This document shows, one piece after another, positions 28,934 to 38,886 of a stretch of 64,000 bases of DNA. Position numbers and translations under genes: made by a program. Numbering within the stretch: position 1 is the first letter of the stretch; the number at the start of each line of letters is the position of its first letter. Source of the DNA: Actinomyces bovis (GTDB lineage Bacteria > Actinomycetota > Actinomycetes > Actinomycetales > Actinomycetaceae); NCBI RefSeq assembly GCF_900444995.1, contig NZ_UAPQ01000006.1:62001-126000 (forward strand). The letters run 5' to 3'. The notes below the pieces were generated by a model. It worked only from the letters and a program-made list of their open reading frames with translations. It had not been told where the DNA came from and did not search any database.

Positions 28934-29716
28934 ATGGCCAGAGACAACCTCATCTATGAGATCTACGAACGCCGCCTAGCCGGACAGCTCGACCCCACTA
29001 GCGTGCCCCGGCACGTCGGCGTCATCCTGGACGGCAACCGCCGCTGGGCTCGCTCCGTTGGTATGGGCGCCTCCCAAGGCCACAAACGCGGCGCAGACAA
29101 AATCTCTGAGTTCCTCAGCTGGGCGGAAGACGTTGGCGTCCGCATCGTCACCCTCTGGCTGCTCAGCACCGACAACCTCGCCCGCGACCCCGCCGAACTA
29201 GCCCCCCTGCTCAAAATCATTGCCGACGCCATCGACGGCCTAGCCTCAAGTGGCCGTTGGAACCTGCGCATCGTTGGCGCCACCGAACTGCTTCCCGACG
29301 ACGTCGCCACCCGCCTAGCCCAAGCCGCCGCCTCCACCGACCGGCCCACCACCCCGGGGCAAGACGACACCCGCGTCAAGGTCAATATCGCCGTCGGTTA
29401 CGGCGGACGCCAAGAAATCGCCGACGCCGTGCGTGACCTCCTGCGCGAGCGCGCCGCCGCCGGGCAGAGCCTGGAAGAGGTCGCCGCCAGCCTGTCTGAG
29501 GAAGACATCACCGCCCACCTCTACACCAAGGGGCAGCCCGACCCCGACCTGGTCATCCGCACCTCCGGGGAGCAACGCCTCTCCGGATTTCTGCTCTGGC
29601 AGTCAGTGCACTCAGAGTTCTACTTCTGCGAAGTCAACTGGCCAGCCTTCCGCCGCATCGACTTCCTGCGCGCCCTGCGTGACTACGGGCAGCGTGACCG
29701 CCGCATGGGGCGCTGA
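28934..29716 (+). CDS. uppS: Isoprenyl transferase (cis-prenyl, UppS family)
   Basis: Condenses isopentenyl diphosphate onto an allylic primer with Z geometry to make polyprenyl carriers for cell-wall synthesis. Catalytic Asp in HVGVILDGNRRWARSVG near residue 36; substrate-binding motifs VTLWLLSTDNLARD, VNIAVGYGGRQEI and the C-terminal RTSGEQRLSGFLLWQSVHSE. Gene order next to a divergent trhA matches mycobacterial Rv1085c/Rv1086, where the enzyme makes a short Z-farnesyl product, so this may be the short-chain enzyme rather than the main undecaprenyl synthase. Confidence 0.93.
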   Translation: MARDNLIYEIYERRLAGQLDPTSVPRHVGVILDGNRRWARSVGMGASQGHKRGADKISEFLSWAEDVGVRIVTLWLLSTDNLARDPAELAPLLKIIADAIDGLASSGRWNLRIVGATELLPDDVATRLAQAAASTDRPTTPGQDDTRVKVNIAVGYGGRQEIADAVRDLLRERAAAGQSLEEVAASLSEEDITAHLYTKGQPDPDLVIRTSGEQRLSGFLLWQSVHSEFYFCEVNWPAFRRIDFLRALRDYGQRDRRMGR

Positions 29717-29864
29717 GGCAGGTTAGCGGCGCAGCGCCTTCCCGCCCGATCCTCAGACTGGCCGCCGAGTCCGCCCGCGGTCAGCTCCATTGGTCGTAAA
29801 GTCGCTAGTACCAGGCGGACGCCGCCGGGGCGACCGCCACAGGCCCTCGGGGAGAAGCGGCGCC

Positions 29865-31178
29865 ATGCGCACCTACGTCCTGGACACCTCCGTCCTCCTG
29901 TCTGACCCGCACGCCATCCGGCGCTTCGCTGAACACGCCGTCGTCCTGCCGGTGGTGGTCATCACGGAGCTGGAGGGCAAACGCCACCACCCTGAGCTTG
30001 GCTACTTCGCCCGCTCTGCGCTGCGCCTCCTGGACTCCCTGCGCGCCCAACACGGCCGCCTAGACCGGCCTATCCCCCTCAACGAGCAAGGCGGCACCCT
30101 GCGCGTAGAACTCAATGGCTCAGACGACCAGGTCCTGCCGGCAGGTATGCGCTTGGGGGACAACGACACTCGCATCCTGTCCGCCGCCGTCACCCTGGCC
30201 AACGGTGGCGCGGAGGTCATCGTCGTGTCCAAGGACCTGCCCATGCGTATCAAAGCGGCTTCCGTGGGTTTGGCCGCTGACGAGTATCGCCACGAGCTGG
30301 CCAGTGAGGAGGTCTATACCGGCATGGTTCAGGCCTCCCTAACCGAGGAGGAAATGTCTGCCCTGTGGGGTAAGGAGCGCCTGGGTATTGAGGGGCTGGT
30401 AACTCTCGAATCCGTCACCGCGCTCAGCGGCCAGCCCGCCCACACTGGCGCCACCCTCAGTTCCCCGCGCGGTTCCGCCCTGGCCACCATCGTCGACGGC
30501 GAGCTGCGACTCGTGGCTCAGGATCGGGAAATCTTTGGGGTGCGTGGGCGCAGCGCTGAGCAGCGCGTGGCCATCGACCACCTGCTCAACCCGGATATCG
30601 GCATCGTGTCCCTGGGTGGGCGCGCCGGAACCGGCAAATCCGCGCTGGCGCTTGCAGCTGGGCTGGAAGCGGTGGTGAGCCGGCGTGAGCAGCGCAAAGT
30701 AATGGTCTTCCGGCCTCTGTACGCCGTTGGTGGGCAGACCCTCGGCTTCCTGCCGGGGGACACTGAGGAGAAGATGCAGCCTTGGGGGGAGGCCGTTTTT
30801 GACACCCTGTGCTCGGTGGTGCCCAAGGAGCGGGTGGACCGGGTGGTGAGCCTGGGACAGCTGGAAGTGTTGCCGCTAACCCACATTCGGGGCCGCTCCT
30901 TGCACGACGCCTTTGTGATCGTGGATGAGGCGCAGTCCCTGGAGCGCGGCGTGCTGCTGACGGTGCTATCTCGCATCGGACACAACGCCAAAGTGGTGCT
31001 CACTCACGACGTCGCCCAGCGTGACAATTTGCGTGTGGGCCGCTGGGATGGCGTGGCCAGCGTGGTGGAGTCTCTTAAAGGCAAAGACCTGTTCGCCCAT
31101 ATTGACCTAGTGCGCACTGAGCGCTCCGAGATCGCTGAGCTGGTCACCAAAATGCTTGACGAAGTGCCGCAGTACTGA
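29865..31178 (+). CDS. PIN domain - PhoH ATPase fusion protein
   Basis: Predicted RNA-processing protein of about 437 residues joining a PIN ribonuclease domain (about 1-150; acidic residues in [24 protein letters not shown] and [12 protein letters not shown]) to a PhoH-type ATPase/helicase (Walker [16 protein letters not shown] near 255, Walker [14 protein letters not shown]). This PhoH2-type fusion has RNA helicase/RNase activity in mycobacteria. The ATG at 29865 starts exactly at the PIN strand; GGGGAGAAG is upstream. Confidence 0.93.
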   Translation: MRTYVLDTSVLLSDPHAIRRFAEHAVVLPVVVITELEGKRHHPELGYFARSALRLLDSLRAQHGRLDRPIPLNEQGGTLRVELNGSDDQVLPAGMRLGDNDTRILSAAVTLANGGAEVIVVSKDLPMRIKAASVGLAADEYRHELASEEVYTGMVQASLTEEEMSALWGKERLGIEGLVTLESVTALSGQPAHTGATLSSPRGSALATIVDGELRLVAQDREIFGVRGRSAEQRVAIDHLLNPDIGIVSLGGRAGTGKSALALAAGLEAVVSRREQRKVMVFRPLYAVGGQTLGFLPGDTEEKMQPWGEAVFDTLCSVVPKERVDRVVSLGQLEVLPLTHIRGRSLHDAFVIVDEAQSLERGVLLTVLSRIGHNAKVVLTHDVAQRDNLRVGRWDGVASVVESLKGKDLFAHIDLVRTERSEIAELVTKMLDEVPQY

Positions 31179-31194
31179 CGGCTAGGGGCGGGGC

Positions 31195-32151
31195 TCAGCC
31201 CAGTTCGGCGCGGGTGGGCGGGTTGGCGCCCTTGCGGGAGACGGTGATGTCCGCGATTGCGGAGGCGTGCCGCACCACCCGTTCCAAAGTGGCGGAATCA
31301 ATCTCCCGGAGGGCTGCGCGCTGCGCACCGCCCACCAGGCCCTCCGACCACAGGCCATCCTCCAGGCCCCCCATGAAGGAGTCCCCAGCGCCCACCGTGT
31401 CCGCTACAACGACGGCAGGGTCGGCGGGAACCTCCACGCGCGCCCCAGAGGACGCCAGAGCCAGCGCACCGCGCTTGCCACGGGTCACCACCACCACCGC
31501 TGGGCCGATCTGTAGCCAATTGCTCAGCACGGCCTCAATGGCGGCATCGTCATGCTGGTCTAGGCCGTAGAACCAGGCCAGGTCCTCATCGGAGCACTTC
31601 ACCAAGTCAGAGAGGGCCACCAGGCGCTCCACCGTGAGGCGCGCCTGCTCGGGGCTGCCCATGAGCTGGGGGCGAGCATTGGGGTCATAGCAGGTGGTGG
31701 AGGTGGGCCGGTACTCGGCCAGTACTTGCGCCACAGTGGCGCAGCCCGGCTCCAGCACGGCGGCGATTGAACCAGTGTGCACCAGGAGCGGAGTAGCGCC
31801 AGGCGTGGGCTGGGGGAAGGGCGGGTTCCAGTCCAACTCAAAGTGATAGGTGGCGGCGCGGTCTGCACCAATCACAGCTCGCGCGGTGCTGGTGTGAGCG
31901 GCGCCGTCAGCACCAGAGGTAAGCCGGACGCCGTCCGCCTCCAGATGGCTGCGGATAGCTTGGCCGCGCGGATCCTGGCCGATCCAGCAGTCCAACTCCA
32001 CCTCCCGGCCAAGCCGTGCCAGCCCCAAGGCCACATTGGCGGGGGAACCACCGGGGATCTCCACGGGCTCAGAGTCAGGGTTGACGACGATATCCACCAA
32101 CGCCTCCCCGATGACGAGGGCGCGTCCTGCTGGGCCGGGTGCTGTGGGCAT
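31195..32151 (-). CDS. PfkB-family sugar kinase, probable fructokinase
   Basis: Ribokinase-fold kinase of 318 residues. The start GRALVIGEALVDIVVNP and PGGSPANVALGLARLG are the N-terminal PfkB signature; the catalytic loop VADTVGAGDSFMGGL with the Asp base is near residue 265. The overall pattern is that of fructokinase-like enzymes but the sugar cannot be fixed by eye. AAGGAG precedes the ATG at 32151. It lies convergent to the PIN-PhoH gene with 16 bases between them. Confidence 0.9.
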   Translation of the reverse strand: MPTAPGPAGRALVIGEALVDIVVNPDSEPVEIPGGSPANVALGLARLGREVELDCWIGQDPRGQAIRSHLEADGVRLTSGADGAAHTSTARAVIGADRAATYHFELDWNPPFPQPTPGATPLLVHTGSIAAVLEPGCATVAQVLAEYRPTSTTCYDPNARPQLMGSPEQARLTVERLVALSDLVKCSDEDLAWFYGLDQHDDAAIEAVLSNWLQIGPAVVVVTRGKRGALALASSGARVEVPADPAVVVADTVGAGDSFMGGLEDGLWSEGLVGGAQRAALREIDSATLERVVRHASAIADITVSRKGANPPTRAELG

Positions 32152-32263
32152 TTGGGGCTCCTTGGTGAAAAACGTGGCAGGGTGGGTGAGGCGTGGCGGC
32201 CAAGGGGGCGGGGGAAGCTGAGGTCCGGCGCTCAGACCCGGCATGGACTCTGAGGCTAGCTGC

Positions 32264-32539
32264 TCAGCCTTGTGATGGGGTCTGATTGTTGACGACGGCG
32301 TCGAGGCGGGCGCGGGCCTGGTCCAACCAGTCCTGGCAGCGGGCAGCTAGGGCTTCACCGCGCTCCCACAGGGCTAGCGACTCTTCCAAGGGAACCTGCC
32401 CGTTCTCCAGGCGCTGGACCACCCCCACCAACTCCTCACGGGCTTGCTCATAGCTAAGGGCGGCGACATCAGAGTTGTCTGCGGGTGTGGCTGAGCTAGG
32501 GCTGGGCATGGCTGAACTTGGGCTTGCGGGCCTGGTCAT
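32264..32539 (-). CDS. xseB: Exodeoxyribonuclease VII small subunit
   Basis: Small helical subunit of the single-strand-specific nuclease Exo[23 protein letters not shown] and [19 protein letters not shown] are the family helices; about 91 residues from the ATG at 32539. The first 25 residues are a Ser/Pro/Ala-rich extension. The large-subunit gene lies upstream on the same strand with 147 bases between, an unusually long gap for this pair. Confidence 0.93.
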   Translation of the reverse strand: MTRPASPSSAMPSPSSATPADNSDVAALSYEQAREELVGVVQRLENGQVPLEESLALWERGEALAARCQDWLDQARARLDAVVNNQTPSQG

Positions 32540-32686
32540 GGCGGGAATTGTCCCACGGACTCCGCCACTGCGTGAGCCTGGCAGTGAGTATTGCGTTTTC
32601 GTGCTGAGGCAGCGGGATGAGCACACCGCCCGCGCAATTCGGCAGCTCTGGAGGCCAAATACCCGGCAGAGGAGACAGGTCTAGGC

Positions 32687-33976
32687 CTAATTCTTGGGCT
32701 TGGTAGCTCCGACCACCTGCGCCACCATGCGGCCCGAGGCCAGCACACCCTCAATCAGGTCACCTTTCTTGAGGTCCTGCGCGCTTTTAATGACCTGCCC
32801 CCCGGGCAAGCGCAGGATCGCATAGCCTCGGTCCAGCACCCCCTGAGGCGACAGCGCCGTCAACCTAGCCCGCTCCGCCGCCAGCTGCGCCTCCGCCAAA
32901 GTGAGGCCGTTGGCCAGTGCCCGCCGCAAACGCTCACGCGCCTGCTCTAACTCCGCCAGCCGATCACGCACCATTACCGCCGGGTTGGTCATCACCGGGC
33001 GGGCACGCACCTCATCCAAGCCGCGCTGCTCAGCTTGCAGGCGCGTCGTCAGCACCAAACGCATGCGCTCGCGGGCCGAATCTAGGCGCTCCATCTCCTC
33101 CGCCAGATCCGGCACGATGCGGCGAGCCGCGTCCGTTGGTGTAGAAGCCCGATAGTCGGCCACTAAATCCAGCAGTGGACAGTCCGTCTCATGCCCGATC
33201 GCAGACACCAACGGGGTGCGGCAGCGTGCAGCCGCCCGCACTAAGCCCTCGTCGGAGAAAGGCAGCAGGTCCTCCACCGCACCGCCACCGCGGGTCACCA
33301 CAATCACGTCGACGGCGGGATCGGCGTCGAGCTCAGCGATTGCGGCAGCCACTTCCCGCACCGCCGCCGCGCCCTGCACCGCCACCTCACGCACCGCAAA
33401 AGGCAGACCTGGCCAGCGCAGGCGCGCGTTGACCAGCACGTCGTCTTTGGCCTTGGCATTGCGCCCACAAATCAGGCCTACCGTGCGTGGCAGGAAAGGC
33501 AGGCGCTGTTTGCGGTTCGCGTCAAACAGTCCTTCAGCGGCCAGCACCCGCCGCAGCTGCTCAATGCGGGCCAGCAGATCGCCTACACCAACGGGGCGAA
33601 TGTCATCCGCGCGCAGGTCCAGACTGCCCCGCCGCGTCCAGAAGCGGGGCTTGGCGTGCACCACCACGCGCGCCCCCTCCAGCAACTGCGTCCCGGTGCG
33701 GGCTTCAATGGCCGCCAGTTCGCGGGTGAACAGGGAAACGGACATGGACATGTCTTCGTCGGTGTCCCGCAGCGTCAGATACTGCATGCCTGAGCCGGGC
33801 CGCCGGTTGAATTGCACCACCTGTCCTTCAACCCAGACACCCGTCATCTTGTCCACGTACTCGCTGATCTTGGTGGACAGCAACCGCAGTGGCCAGGGCC
33901 GCTCCGGGGTGGTTTCCCGCGCCAGCTGAGGCAGTTCCGGGCCGGGTGCCGAGAGTGGTGGGGCAGCTGTTGTCAC
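32687..33976 (-). CDS. xseA: Exodeoxyribonuclease VII large subunit
   Basis: Catalytic subunit of ExoVII, degrading single-stranded DNA. N-terminal OB-fold ([20 protein letters not shown] then [14 protein letters not shown]), central catalytic domain with [18 protein letters not shown] and [19 protein letters not shown], coiled-coil region, and a C-terminal part with [13 protein letters not shown]. About 429 residues from the GTG at 33976 (33985 is an alternative). Divergent from ispH, whose start is only about 58 bases away, so both promoters must be within this short gap. Confidence 0.94.
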   Translation of the reverse strand: MTTAAPPLSAPGPELPQLARETTPERPWPLRLLSTKISEYVDKMTGVWVEGQVVQFNRRPGSGMQYLTLRDTDEDMSMSVSLFTRELAAIEARTGTQLLEGARVVVHAKPRFWTRRGSLDLRADDIRPVGVGDLLARIEQLRRVLAAEGLFDANRKQRLPFLPRTVGLICGRNAKAKDDVLVNARLRWPGLPFAVREVAVQGAAAVREVAAAIAELDADPAVDVIVVTRGGGAVEDLLPFSDEGLVRAAARCRTPLVSAIGHETDCPLLDLVADYRASTPTDAARRIVPDLAEEMERLDSARERMRLVLTTRLQAEQRGLDEVRARPVMTNPAVMVRDRLAELEQARERLRRALANGLTLAEAQLAAERARLTALSPQGVLDRGYAILRLPGGQVIKSAQDLKKGDLIEGVLASGRMVAQVVGATKPKN

Positions 33977-34034
33977 GGGGAACACTGTGCCATGCCGGTG
34001 GGGCAGGCGTGCGCCCTGTGGCACAGTTGGGGGC

Positions 34035-35093
34035 GTGACTGAGACGGTTCCCGCTGCCCGCGACGACTCCAGCCAGCCCCCTGGCTCCACCGGCAAGAAG
34101 CTGCTTCTGGCGGCGCCCCGCGGCTACTGCGCGGGCGTGGACCGGGCGGTTGACGCCGTCGAACAGGCCCTGGCTCACTATGGCGCGCCCATCTACGTGC
34201 GCAAGGAGATCGTGCACAACAAATACGTGGTGGAGGCCCTGTCCCAGCGGGGCGCCATCTTCGTTTCAGAGACCGATGAGGTGCCGGAGGGGGCCCGCGT
34301 GGTCTTTTCCGCCCACGGCGTCTCCCCGGCGGTGCATGCTCAGGCTGCGGTCCGCCACCTACAGACCATTGACGCCACCTGCCCGCTGGTCACCAAGGTG
34401 CACAAACAGGCGGTGCGTTTTGCCAAGGAGGACTACGACATCATCCTGGTGGGGCACACCGGCCATGAGGAGGTGGAGGGGACTCAGGGGGAAGCTCCCG
34501 AGCATATTCAGGTGGTTAATGGCCCCCATGAGGTGGCTCAGGTGACGGTGCGCGACCCGAAGAAGGTGGTGTGGATCAGCCAGACCACCCTCAGCGTGGA
34601 CGAGACCCTGGAGACAGTGCGGCTGCTGCGTGAGCGCTTCCCGCATCTGAGCGACCCGCCGGGGGATGACATCTGCTATGCCACCCAGAACCGTCAGGGG
34701 GCGGTGAAGGCCATGGCTGCGCGCTGCGACGTGTTGATCGTGGTGGGCTCGGGTAACTCCTCCAATTCTGTGCGGCTCAAGGAGGTTGGGTTAGAGGCTG
34801 GCGCAGGGGCCTCCTATCGGGTGGATTACGCCAGTGAGATCGATCCGGCTTGGGTGGCGGACGCGAATACGGTGGGCCTGACCAGTGGTGCCTCTGTCCC
34901 AGAGATTTTGGTGCGTGAGGTGGTGGCGCGCCTGGGTGAACTGGGATTCGATGACGTAGAAGAGGTCGTCACGGCCACGGAGAAAATCGCCTTCTCCCTG
35001 CCTAAGAACCTGCGCGCTGACCTGATGGCTGCGGCTGGTGGGGTCGCCCCGGAGCACGGACGGCGTGAACCTGCCGCCGACCACACCTGCTGA
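34035..35093 (+). CDS. ispH: 4-hydroxy-3-methylbut-2-enyl diphosphate reductase
   Basis: Last enzyme of the MEP isoprenoid pathway, a [4Fe-4S] reductase giving IPP and DMAPP. The three cluster Cys residues are in [26 protein letters not shown] and [15 protein letters not shown]; the His/Glu site segments [10 protein letters not shown] and [10 protein letters not shown] are present. 352 residues from the GTG at 34035. It supplies precursors used by the isoprenyl transferase at 28934. Confidence 0.96.
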   Translation: MTETVPAARDDSSQPPGSTGKKLLLAAPRGYCAGVDRAVDAVEQALAHYGAPIYVRKEIVHNKYVVEALSQRGAIFVSETDEVPEGARVVFSAHGVSPAVHAQAAVRHLQTIDATCPLVTKVHKQAVRFAKEDYDIILVGHTGHEEVEGTQGEAPEHIQVVNGPHEVAQVTVRDPKKVVWISQTTLSVDETLETVRLLRERFPHLSDPPGDDICYATQNRQGAVKAMAARCDVLIVVGSGNSSNSVRLKEVGLEAGAGASYRVDYASEIDPAWVADANTVGLTSGASVPEILVREVVARLGELGFDDVEEVVTATEKIAFSLPKNLRADLMAAAGGVAPEHGRREPAADHTC

Positions 35094-35211
35094 GTGTCTG
35101 CCTGCGCTTGAGGTTCTTGCACCTTTGGTGTTGAGCGGCTGGGTTTGCGGTGCTTAGTTGCGTTCGTGGTTGTTTTGCGGCTCAGTGCTTAGTTAGTGCC
35201 TTGTAGATACG

Positions 35212-35247
35212 GCAGCGCCGTCGGCCATTTGAGGTCGACGGCGCTGC
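35212..35247. terminator. Bidirectional hairpin terminator
   Basis: Perfect 12-bp arms GCAGCGCCGTCG (35212-35223) and CGACGGCGCTGC (35236-35247) between the convergent ispH and the 35264 gene. The T-tract is weak on both sides. Confidence 0.7.
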
Positions 35248-35263
35248 GTTGTTGGTGTGCTGA

Positions 35264-35935
35264 TTACTTGTTGATCAGCGAGATGAGGCGGCGCGGGTCT
35301 GCGCAGACGCGTTCGAAGGGCACAACCCAGACCGGGCCCTCAGGGGAGTGAACCTGGATGACCAGGCCCTCAGCCTGCAGGCACTCCAGACGGGAGGCGG
35401 TGTCGTCCCCCTGGGTCTGCCAGGCCGGCTCGTGCTCGGGGATCACATAGCCGCCGAGCGCCGGGGTGGCCCAACGCAGCAGGAGGACGCGGGCGCCCTC
35501 ACGGCCAGTGACGTCAGGGTTGGTGGCCAGGGAGGAGGCCACCCCCTTGGCGGAGCCGATGCCGACGGCGTCGGCCAGAGCACCGTAGGTGGTGCACATG
35601 GGCGGTTCGTGGGCCACTAGGCCAGCGACGGCCTGGGAGACACGCTCACGAGCGGAGGAGGCGGCTGCAGCGTCGGCGATGGCGCGCACGCGGGCTCCGG
35701 TCAGGTGAGAGGTGTTGGCGAGCTCGGATGAGCTGACGCCGAAGGACAGGCCCTTCAGGATCAAACGGTCACGCTCATTGCGCAGGACCTGGAGCGCGTC
35801 CTGGAGACGCTGCTGCTCAGTAGCCAGGGACCGAAGACGATCGAGCACGGAGCGGGTCTCCGTCGGGGCCTCAGGGGCGGAGCTTCCGAACAGGCCGCGA
35901 GGTACGCGGTCGAGGGTCGGTGCGCTGATGGACAT
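35264..35935 (-). CDS. Unknown protein with coiled coil, helix-turn-helix and MGMT-like domain
   Basis: 223 residues. Residues about 28-60 are a coiled coil; LGFGVSSSEL-like GLSFGVSSSELANTSHLTG resembles a helix-turn-helix; residues about 115-150 (TYGALADAVGIGSAKGVASS then LATNPDV) resemble the winged helix of O6-alkylguanine transferase-like proteins, but the active-site Pro-Cys-His-Arg is absent. It could be a DNA-binding regulator or an alkyltransferase-like damage sensor; neither is proven. CAGGAGG-like AGGAGG TTCAGGG precedes the ATG. Its upstream region holds two inverted repeats. Confidence 0.6.
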   Translation of the reverse strand: MSISAPTLDRVPRGLFGSSAPEAPTETRSVLDRLRSLATEQQRLQDALQVLRNERDRLILKGLSFGVSSSELANTSHLTGARVRAIADAAAASSARERVSQAVAGLVAHEPPMCTTYGALADAVGIGSAKGVASSLATNPDVTGREGARVLLLRWATPALGGYVIPEHEPAWQTQGDDTASRLECLQAEGLVIQVHSPEGPVWVVPFERVCADPRRLISLINK

Positions 35936-36387
35936 TTGCCCTGAACCTCCTAATCAGTAGTTGTTGATTCGACCATCACACTAGTTCGGCCAAGTTGCGG
36001 TACCTACCGCTTATCGACCGCATTGCTGGAAAAGTGCGGTTCTAGTAACTCGTGAATCGTGGTGATTACTGAGATAACGAAGAAGTCTCGGTTTCCTGTG
36101 TGCGGGTGTCATTGCGGCGCAATGCGGTTATGTGGGTGGCGCTGGAAGCTTGCGGCAAAGCCGCATGCGCTTCACCGGGGGCGTGTGGGCTTGATCCGCT
36201 GAGTGCCGCGCAAATCTGCCGAGCTCAGCCTGGTGAAGGCCCTGACTCGGCTGGGCTATCCGGCCAGCCGATATTGACCGGCGGACGAAAGTAGGGTTGC
36301 GCAGGCTTCCGGGATGGTAGCGCTGACCCTGATCTGTATGGCACCGCTGTGGGCGGTGTGCTTGCTAGCGGGGTGAGTGTTTGATGG
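35936..36387. other. Intergenic region with inverted repeats
   Basis: 452 bases without a supported gene. It contains GCGGTA/TACCGC (35997-36010) and ACCGCA/TGCGGT (36017-36040) in its AT-richer first part, where the promoter of the 35264 gene should lie. The rest, including a 64-codon plus-strand ORF at 36100, shows nothing convincing. Confidence 0.4.
35997..36040. promoter_or_regulatory. Pair of inverted repeats, possible operator
   Basis: GCGGTACCTACCGC is a 6-bp inverted repeat with a 2-base spacer; seven bases later ACCGCA and TGCGGT form a second repeat with a 12-base loop. All four half-sites share GCGGT/ACCGC. They lie 62-105 bases upstream of the 35264 gene start, a reasonable place for autoregulation by that putative DNA-binding protein. 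Confidence 0.45.
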
Positions 36388-37596
36388 TTAAGCCTGAGGT
36401 GCTTGACTCTGACTCAGCTCCGGGGCAGAGAACTGGCGGAGCTGTGCGGCGTCAGGACTGACTTCGCGCAGCTCAGGTAGGTCTTGGGCCAGTGCAGTGA
36501 AGGATCTAGCGGTAACCAGTAAGCGGGACTCCATAGACCCAGCCATCCGGTTGTATGCCTGCACGCTGCGCTGAAGTGCCATGCCCAGCTGGTCCGCGTG
36601 GCGTGCCACCACAGCTAGGCGCTCGTAAAGTGTGCGACCTAGTTCCAGCAGCGCGGCGGCGTCGTCATTGACGGCGGTGCGGGCCCAGGCGGTGGCGCAG
36701 GTGCGCAGTAAGGCCAGCAGTGATGCTGGCGAGGTCAGGGCGACGCCGAGCCCCAGGGCGTGTTCCAGCAGCGTGGGGTCGGCCTCCAGGGCGGCAGCCA
36801 GTACAGGTTCAGCGGGGACGAAGAGCACCACCAGTTCGGGGGAGGAGGGGAGGGCGCGCTCGTAGTGGCGGGCTGCCAAGGCATCCACATGGGAACGCAA
36901 GGCTTTGGCATGCGCCTGCAGCAGCTGGAGGCGCTGCTCCTCAGCGGCTCCACCTTGGTCCGCCTGCGTGCAGGCCTTGAGGTAGGAGTCCAGCGGCACC
37001 TTTGCGTCGAGAGCCAGATGTGCGCCCCCAGGTAGGTGGATGATCGCGTCCGGCCGCGCCGCCTCCGCATCCTTGCGCAGCGCTCCGATGCGCTTTTGCT
37101 CCGAGAAGTCGATATGCGGGAGCATCCCGGAAGCCTCCAGGATCCGCGCCAATTCCACCTCACCCCACAGGCCGCGCGCAGAGCGGGAGCGCAAGGCACC
37201 TTCCAGATTGGCCGTGGTCCGGCTGAGCTCCTTCTCAGCCAGGGCGGCAGTCCGCAGCTGCTCAGTGAGCGTGGCGTGCTGCTTGGCGCGTGAGCGTTCC
37301 ATTTGCTCAACTTTGGCCCCCACCTGTTCTAGCTGTGAGCGCACCGGGGCCAGTGCCCGCAGCACGGAGCCGTCCCGGTCATTGCGTTCTTCGGCTAGTT
37401 GCGCTCGCTCTTCCAACTCCTCTGCACGCGCCTGCCAGGCGGCGGCGTCGGAACGCAAGGAAGCCACCTCATCGCGCCAGGAGACGCGGGCTGAGGTGGT
37501 GCGTAAGACCGCCAGGGTGTAACCCAGGCCCAGCCCGGAAGCCAGGCCCAGGACGATACCTACGAGAAGCAGCACATAAGGCGAGACAGATGCCAT
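36388..37596 (-). CDS. rmuC: DNA recombination protein RmuC homologue
   Basis: 402 residues from the ATG at 37596. One N-terminal membrane helix (about 5-28), a coiled coil (about 40-115) and the RmuC domain: LWGEVELARILEASGM, ARPDAIIHLPGGAHLALDAK with the PD-(D/E)XK-like residues, VVLFVPAEP and LLALLRTCATAW. RmuC limits inversion at short repeats in E. coli and is a predicted nuclease-fold protein. The upstream in-frame extension to 37920 lacks similarity and is not used. Confidence 0.92.
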   Translation of the reverse strand: MASVSPYVLLLVGIVLGLASGLGLGYTLAVLRTTSARVSWRDEVASLRSDAAAWQARAEELEERAQLAEERNDRDGSVLRALAPVRSQLEQVGAKVEQMERSRAKQHATLTEQLRTAALAEKELSRTTANLEGALRSRSARGLWGEVELARILEASGMLPHIDFSEQKRIGALRKDAEAARPDAIIHLPGGAHLALDAKVPLDSYLKACTQADQGGAAEEQRLQLLQAHAKALRSHVDALAARHYERALPSSPELVVLFVPAEPVLAAALEADPTLLEHALGLGVALTSPASLLALLRTCATAWARTAVNDDAAALLELGRTLYERLAVVARHADQLGMALQRSVQAYNRMAGSMESRLLVTARSFTALAQDLPELREVSPDAAQLRQFSAPELSQSQAPQA

Positions 37597-37743
37597 GAAG
37601 CAACAGTGGCACAAGGGTCTGACATGAATCGCTGACACTCTCTGACTCGTGGCGCGCTCACCGGGATCGCTGGGGCACGCCATCTGCCGTCGTGGCGATG
37701 CTGTGCACCGGTGGGTGTCGGTGGCTGCGTCTAGACTCAGCGC

Positions 37744-38847
37744 GTGGCTCTTACTATCGGAATCGTCGGACTGCCTAACGTCGGCAAGTCCACCTTGTTC
37801 AACGCCCTTACTCGCGCAACCGTGCTCGCGGCGAATTACCCCTTCGCCACCATTGAGCCGAATATCGGAATCGTGCCGCTGCCTGACCCGCGGCTGGACC
37901 GCCTCGCGGAGGTGTTCCACTCGGTCAAGACGGTGCCCGCCACCGTGTCATTTGTGGACATTGCTGGGATTGTGCGTGGCGCCAGTGAAGGCGAGGGCCT
38001 GGGCAACCAGTTCCTGGCCAATATCCGTGAGGCCGATGCGATCTGCATGGTGACGCGCGCCTTCGATGACCCCGACGTCGTGCATGTGGACGGCAAGGTG
38101 GAGCCTGCCAGTGACATTGAGACCATCGCCACCGAGCTGGTGTTGGCCGATATTCAGACCCTGGAAAAGGCCATCCCGCGGCTGGAAAAGGAGGTGCGCG
38201 GCAAGAAGGTAGACGCTTCCGTGCTGGAGACGGCGAAGGCCGCGCTCGCGATCCTGGAGGAGGGCACGCTGCTGTCCGCCGTGGCGGAGAAGCAGGGCCT
38301 GGATGCGGAGGCACTGCGTTCCTTCCAGTTGATGACCACCAAGCCTTTCATCTACGTGTTCAATATGGATGACGCCGGGATGAACGACGACGCTAAGCAG
38401 GCGGAGTTGCGGAAGCTGGTGGCACCGGCGGAGGCGATCTTCCTGGATGCGCAGTTTGAGGCCGAGTTGGTGGAGCTTGAGCCTGAGGAGGCGGCAGAGA
38501 TGCTGCACGAAAACGGGCAGGCAGAGGCTGGGCTAGACAAGCTGGCGCGGGTTGGCTTTGACACCCTGGGGTTGCAGACCTATCTGACGGCGGGGGAGAA
38601 GGAGTCGCGGGCCTGGACCATTCGCAAGGGCTGGACTGCGCCGCAGGCTGCCGGGGTCATTCACACGGACTTTGAGCGAGGCTTTATCAAAGCTGAGATC
38701 ATCTCTTTTGATGAGCTGATGGCGCAGGGCAGCATCGCTGAGGCGCGCGCCCACGGCAAAATGCGCATGGAAGGCAAGGACTACGTCATGCAAGACGGCG
38801 ACGTAGTCGAGTTCCGAACGGGGCTGACGTCTGGAAATAAGAAATAA
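37744..38847 (+). CDS. ychF: Ribosome-binding ATPase YchF
   Basis: Universally conserved Obg-family P-loop ATPase linked to translation and oxidative stress. G1 GLPNVGKSTLFNAL, G3 DIAGIVRGASEGEGLGN, and NMDD in place of NKxD as in other ATP-preferring members; a C-terminal TGS domain ends FRTGLTSG. 367 residues from the GTG start. It marks the left edge of the accessory island: everything from 38.9 to 49.1 kb differs in codon use and content. Confidence 0.96.
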   Translation: MALTIGIVGLPNVGKSTLFNALTRATVLAANYPFATIEPNIGIVPLPDPRLDRLAEVFHSVKTVPATVSFVDIAGIVRGASEGEGLGNQFLANIREADAICMVTRAFDDPDVVHVDGKVEPASDIETIATELVLADIQTLEKAIPRLEKEVRGKKVDASVLETAKAALAILEEGTLLSAVAEKQGLDAEALRSFQLMTTKPFIYVFNMDDAGMNDDAKQAELRKLVAPAEAIFLDAQFEAELVELEPEEAAEMLHENGQAEAGLDKLARVGFDTLGLQTYLTAGEKESRAWTIRKGWTAPQAAGVIHTDFERGFIKAEIISFDELMAQGSIAEARAHGKMRMEGKDYVMQDGDVVEFRTGLTSGNKK

Positions 38848-38886
38848 CCTGGGCGCACTGCGGATGAAGACGAAGGAGCACTGTCC

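Noticed and set aside
36100-36294. 64-codon plus-strand ORF
   Set aside because: No ribosome-binding site, no protein character and no neighbours; likely chance.
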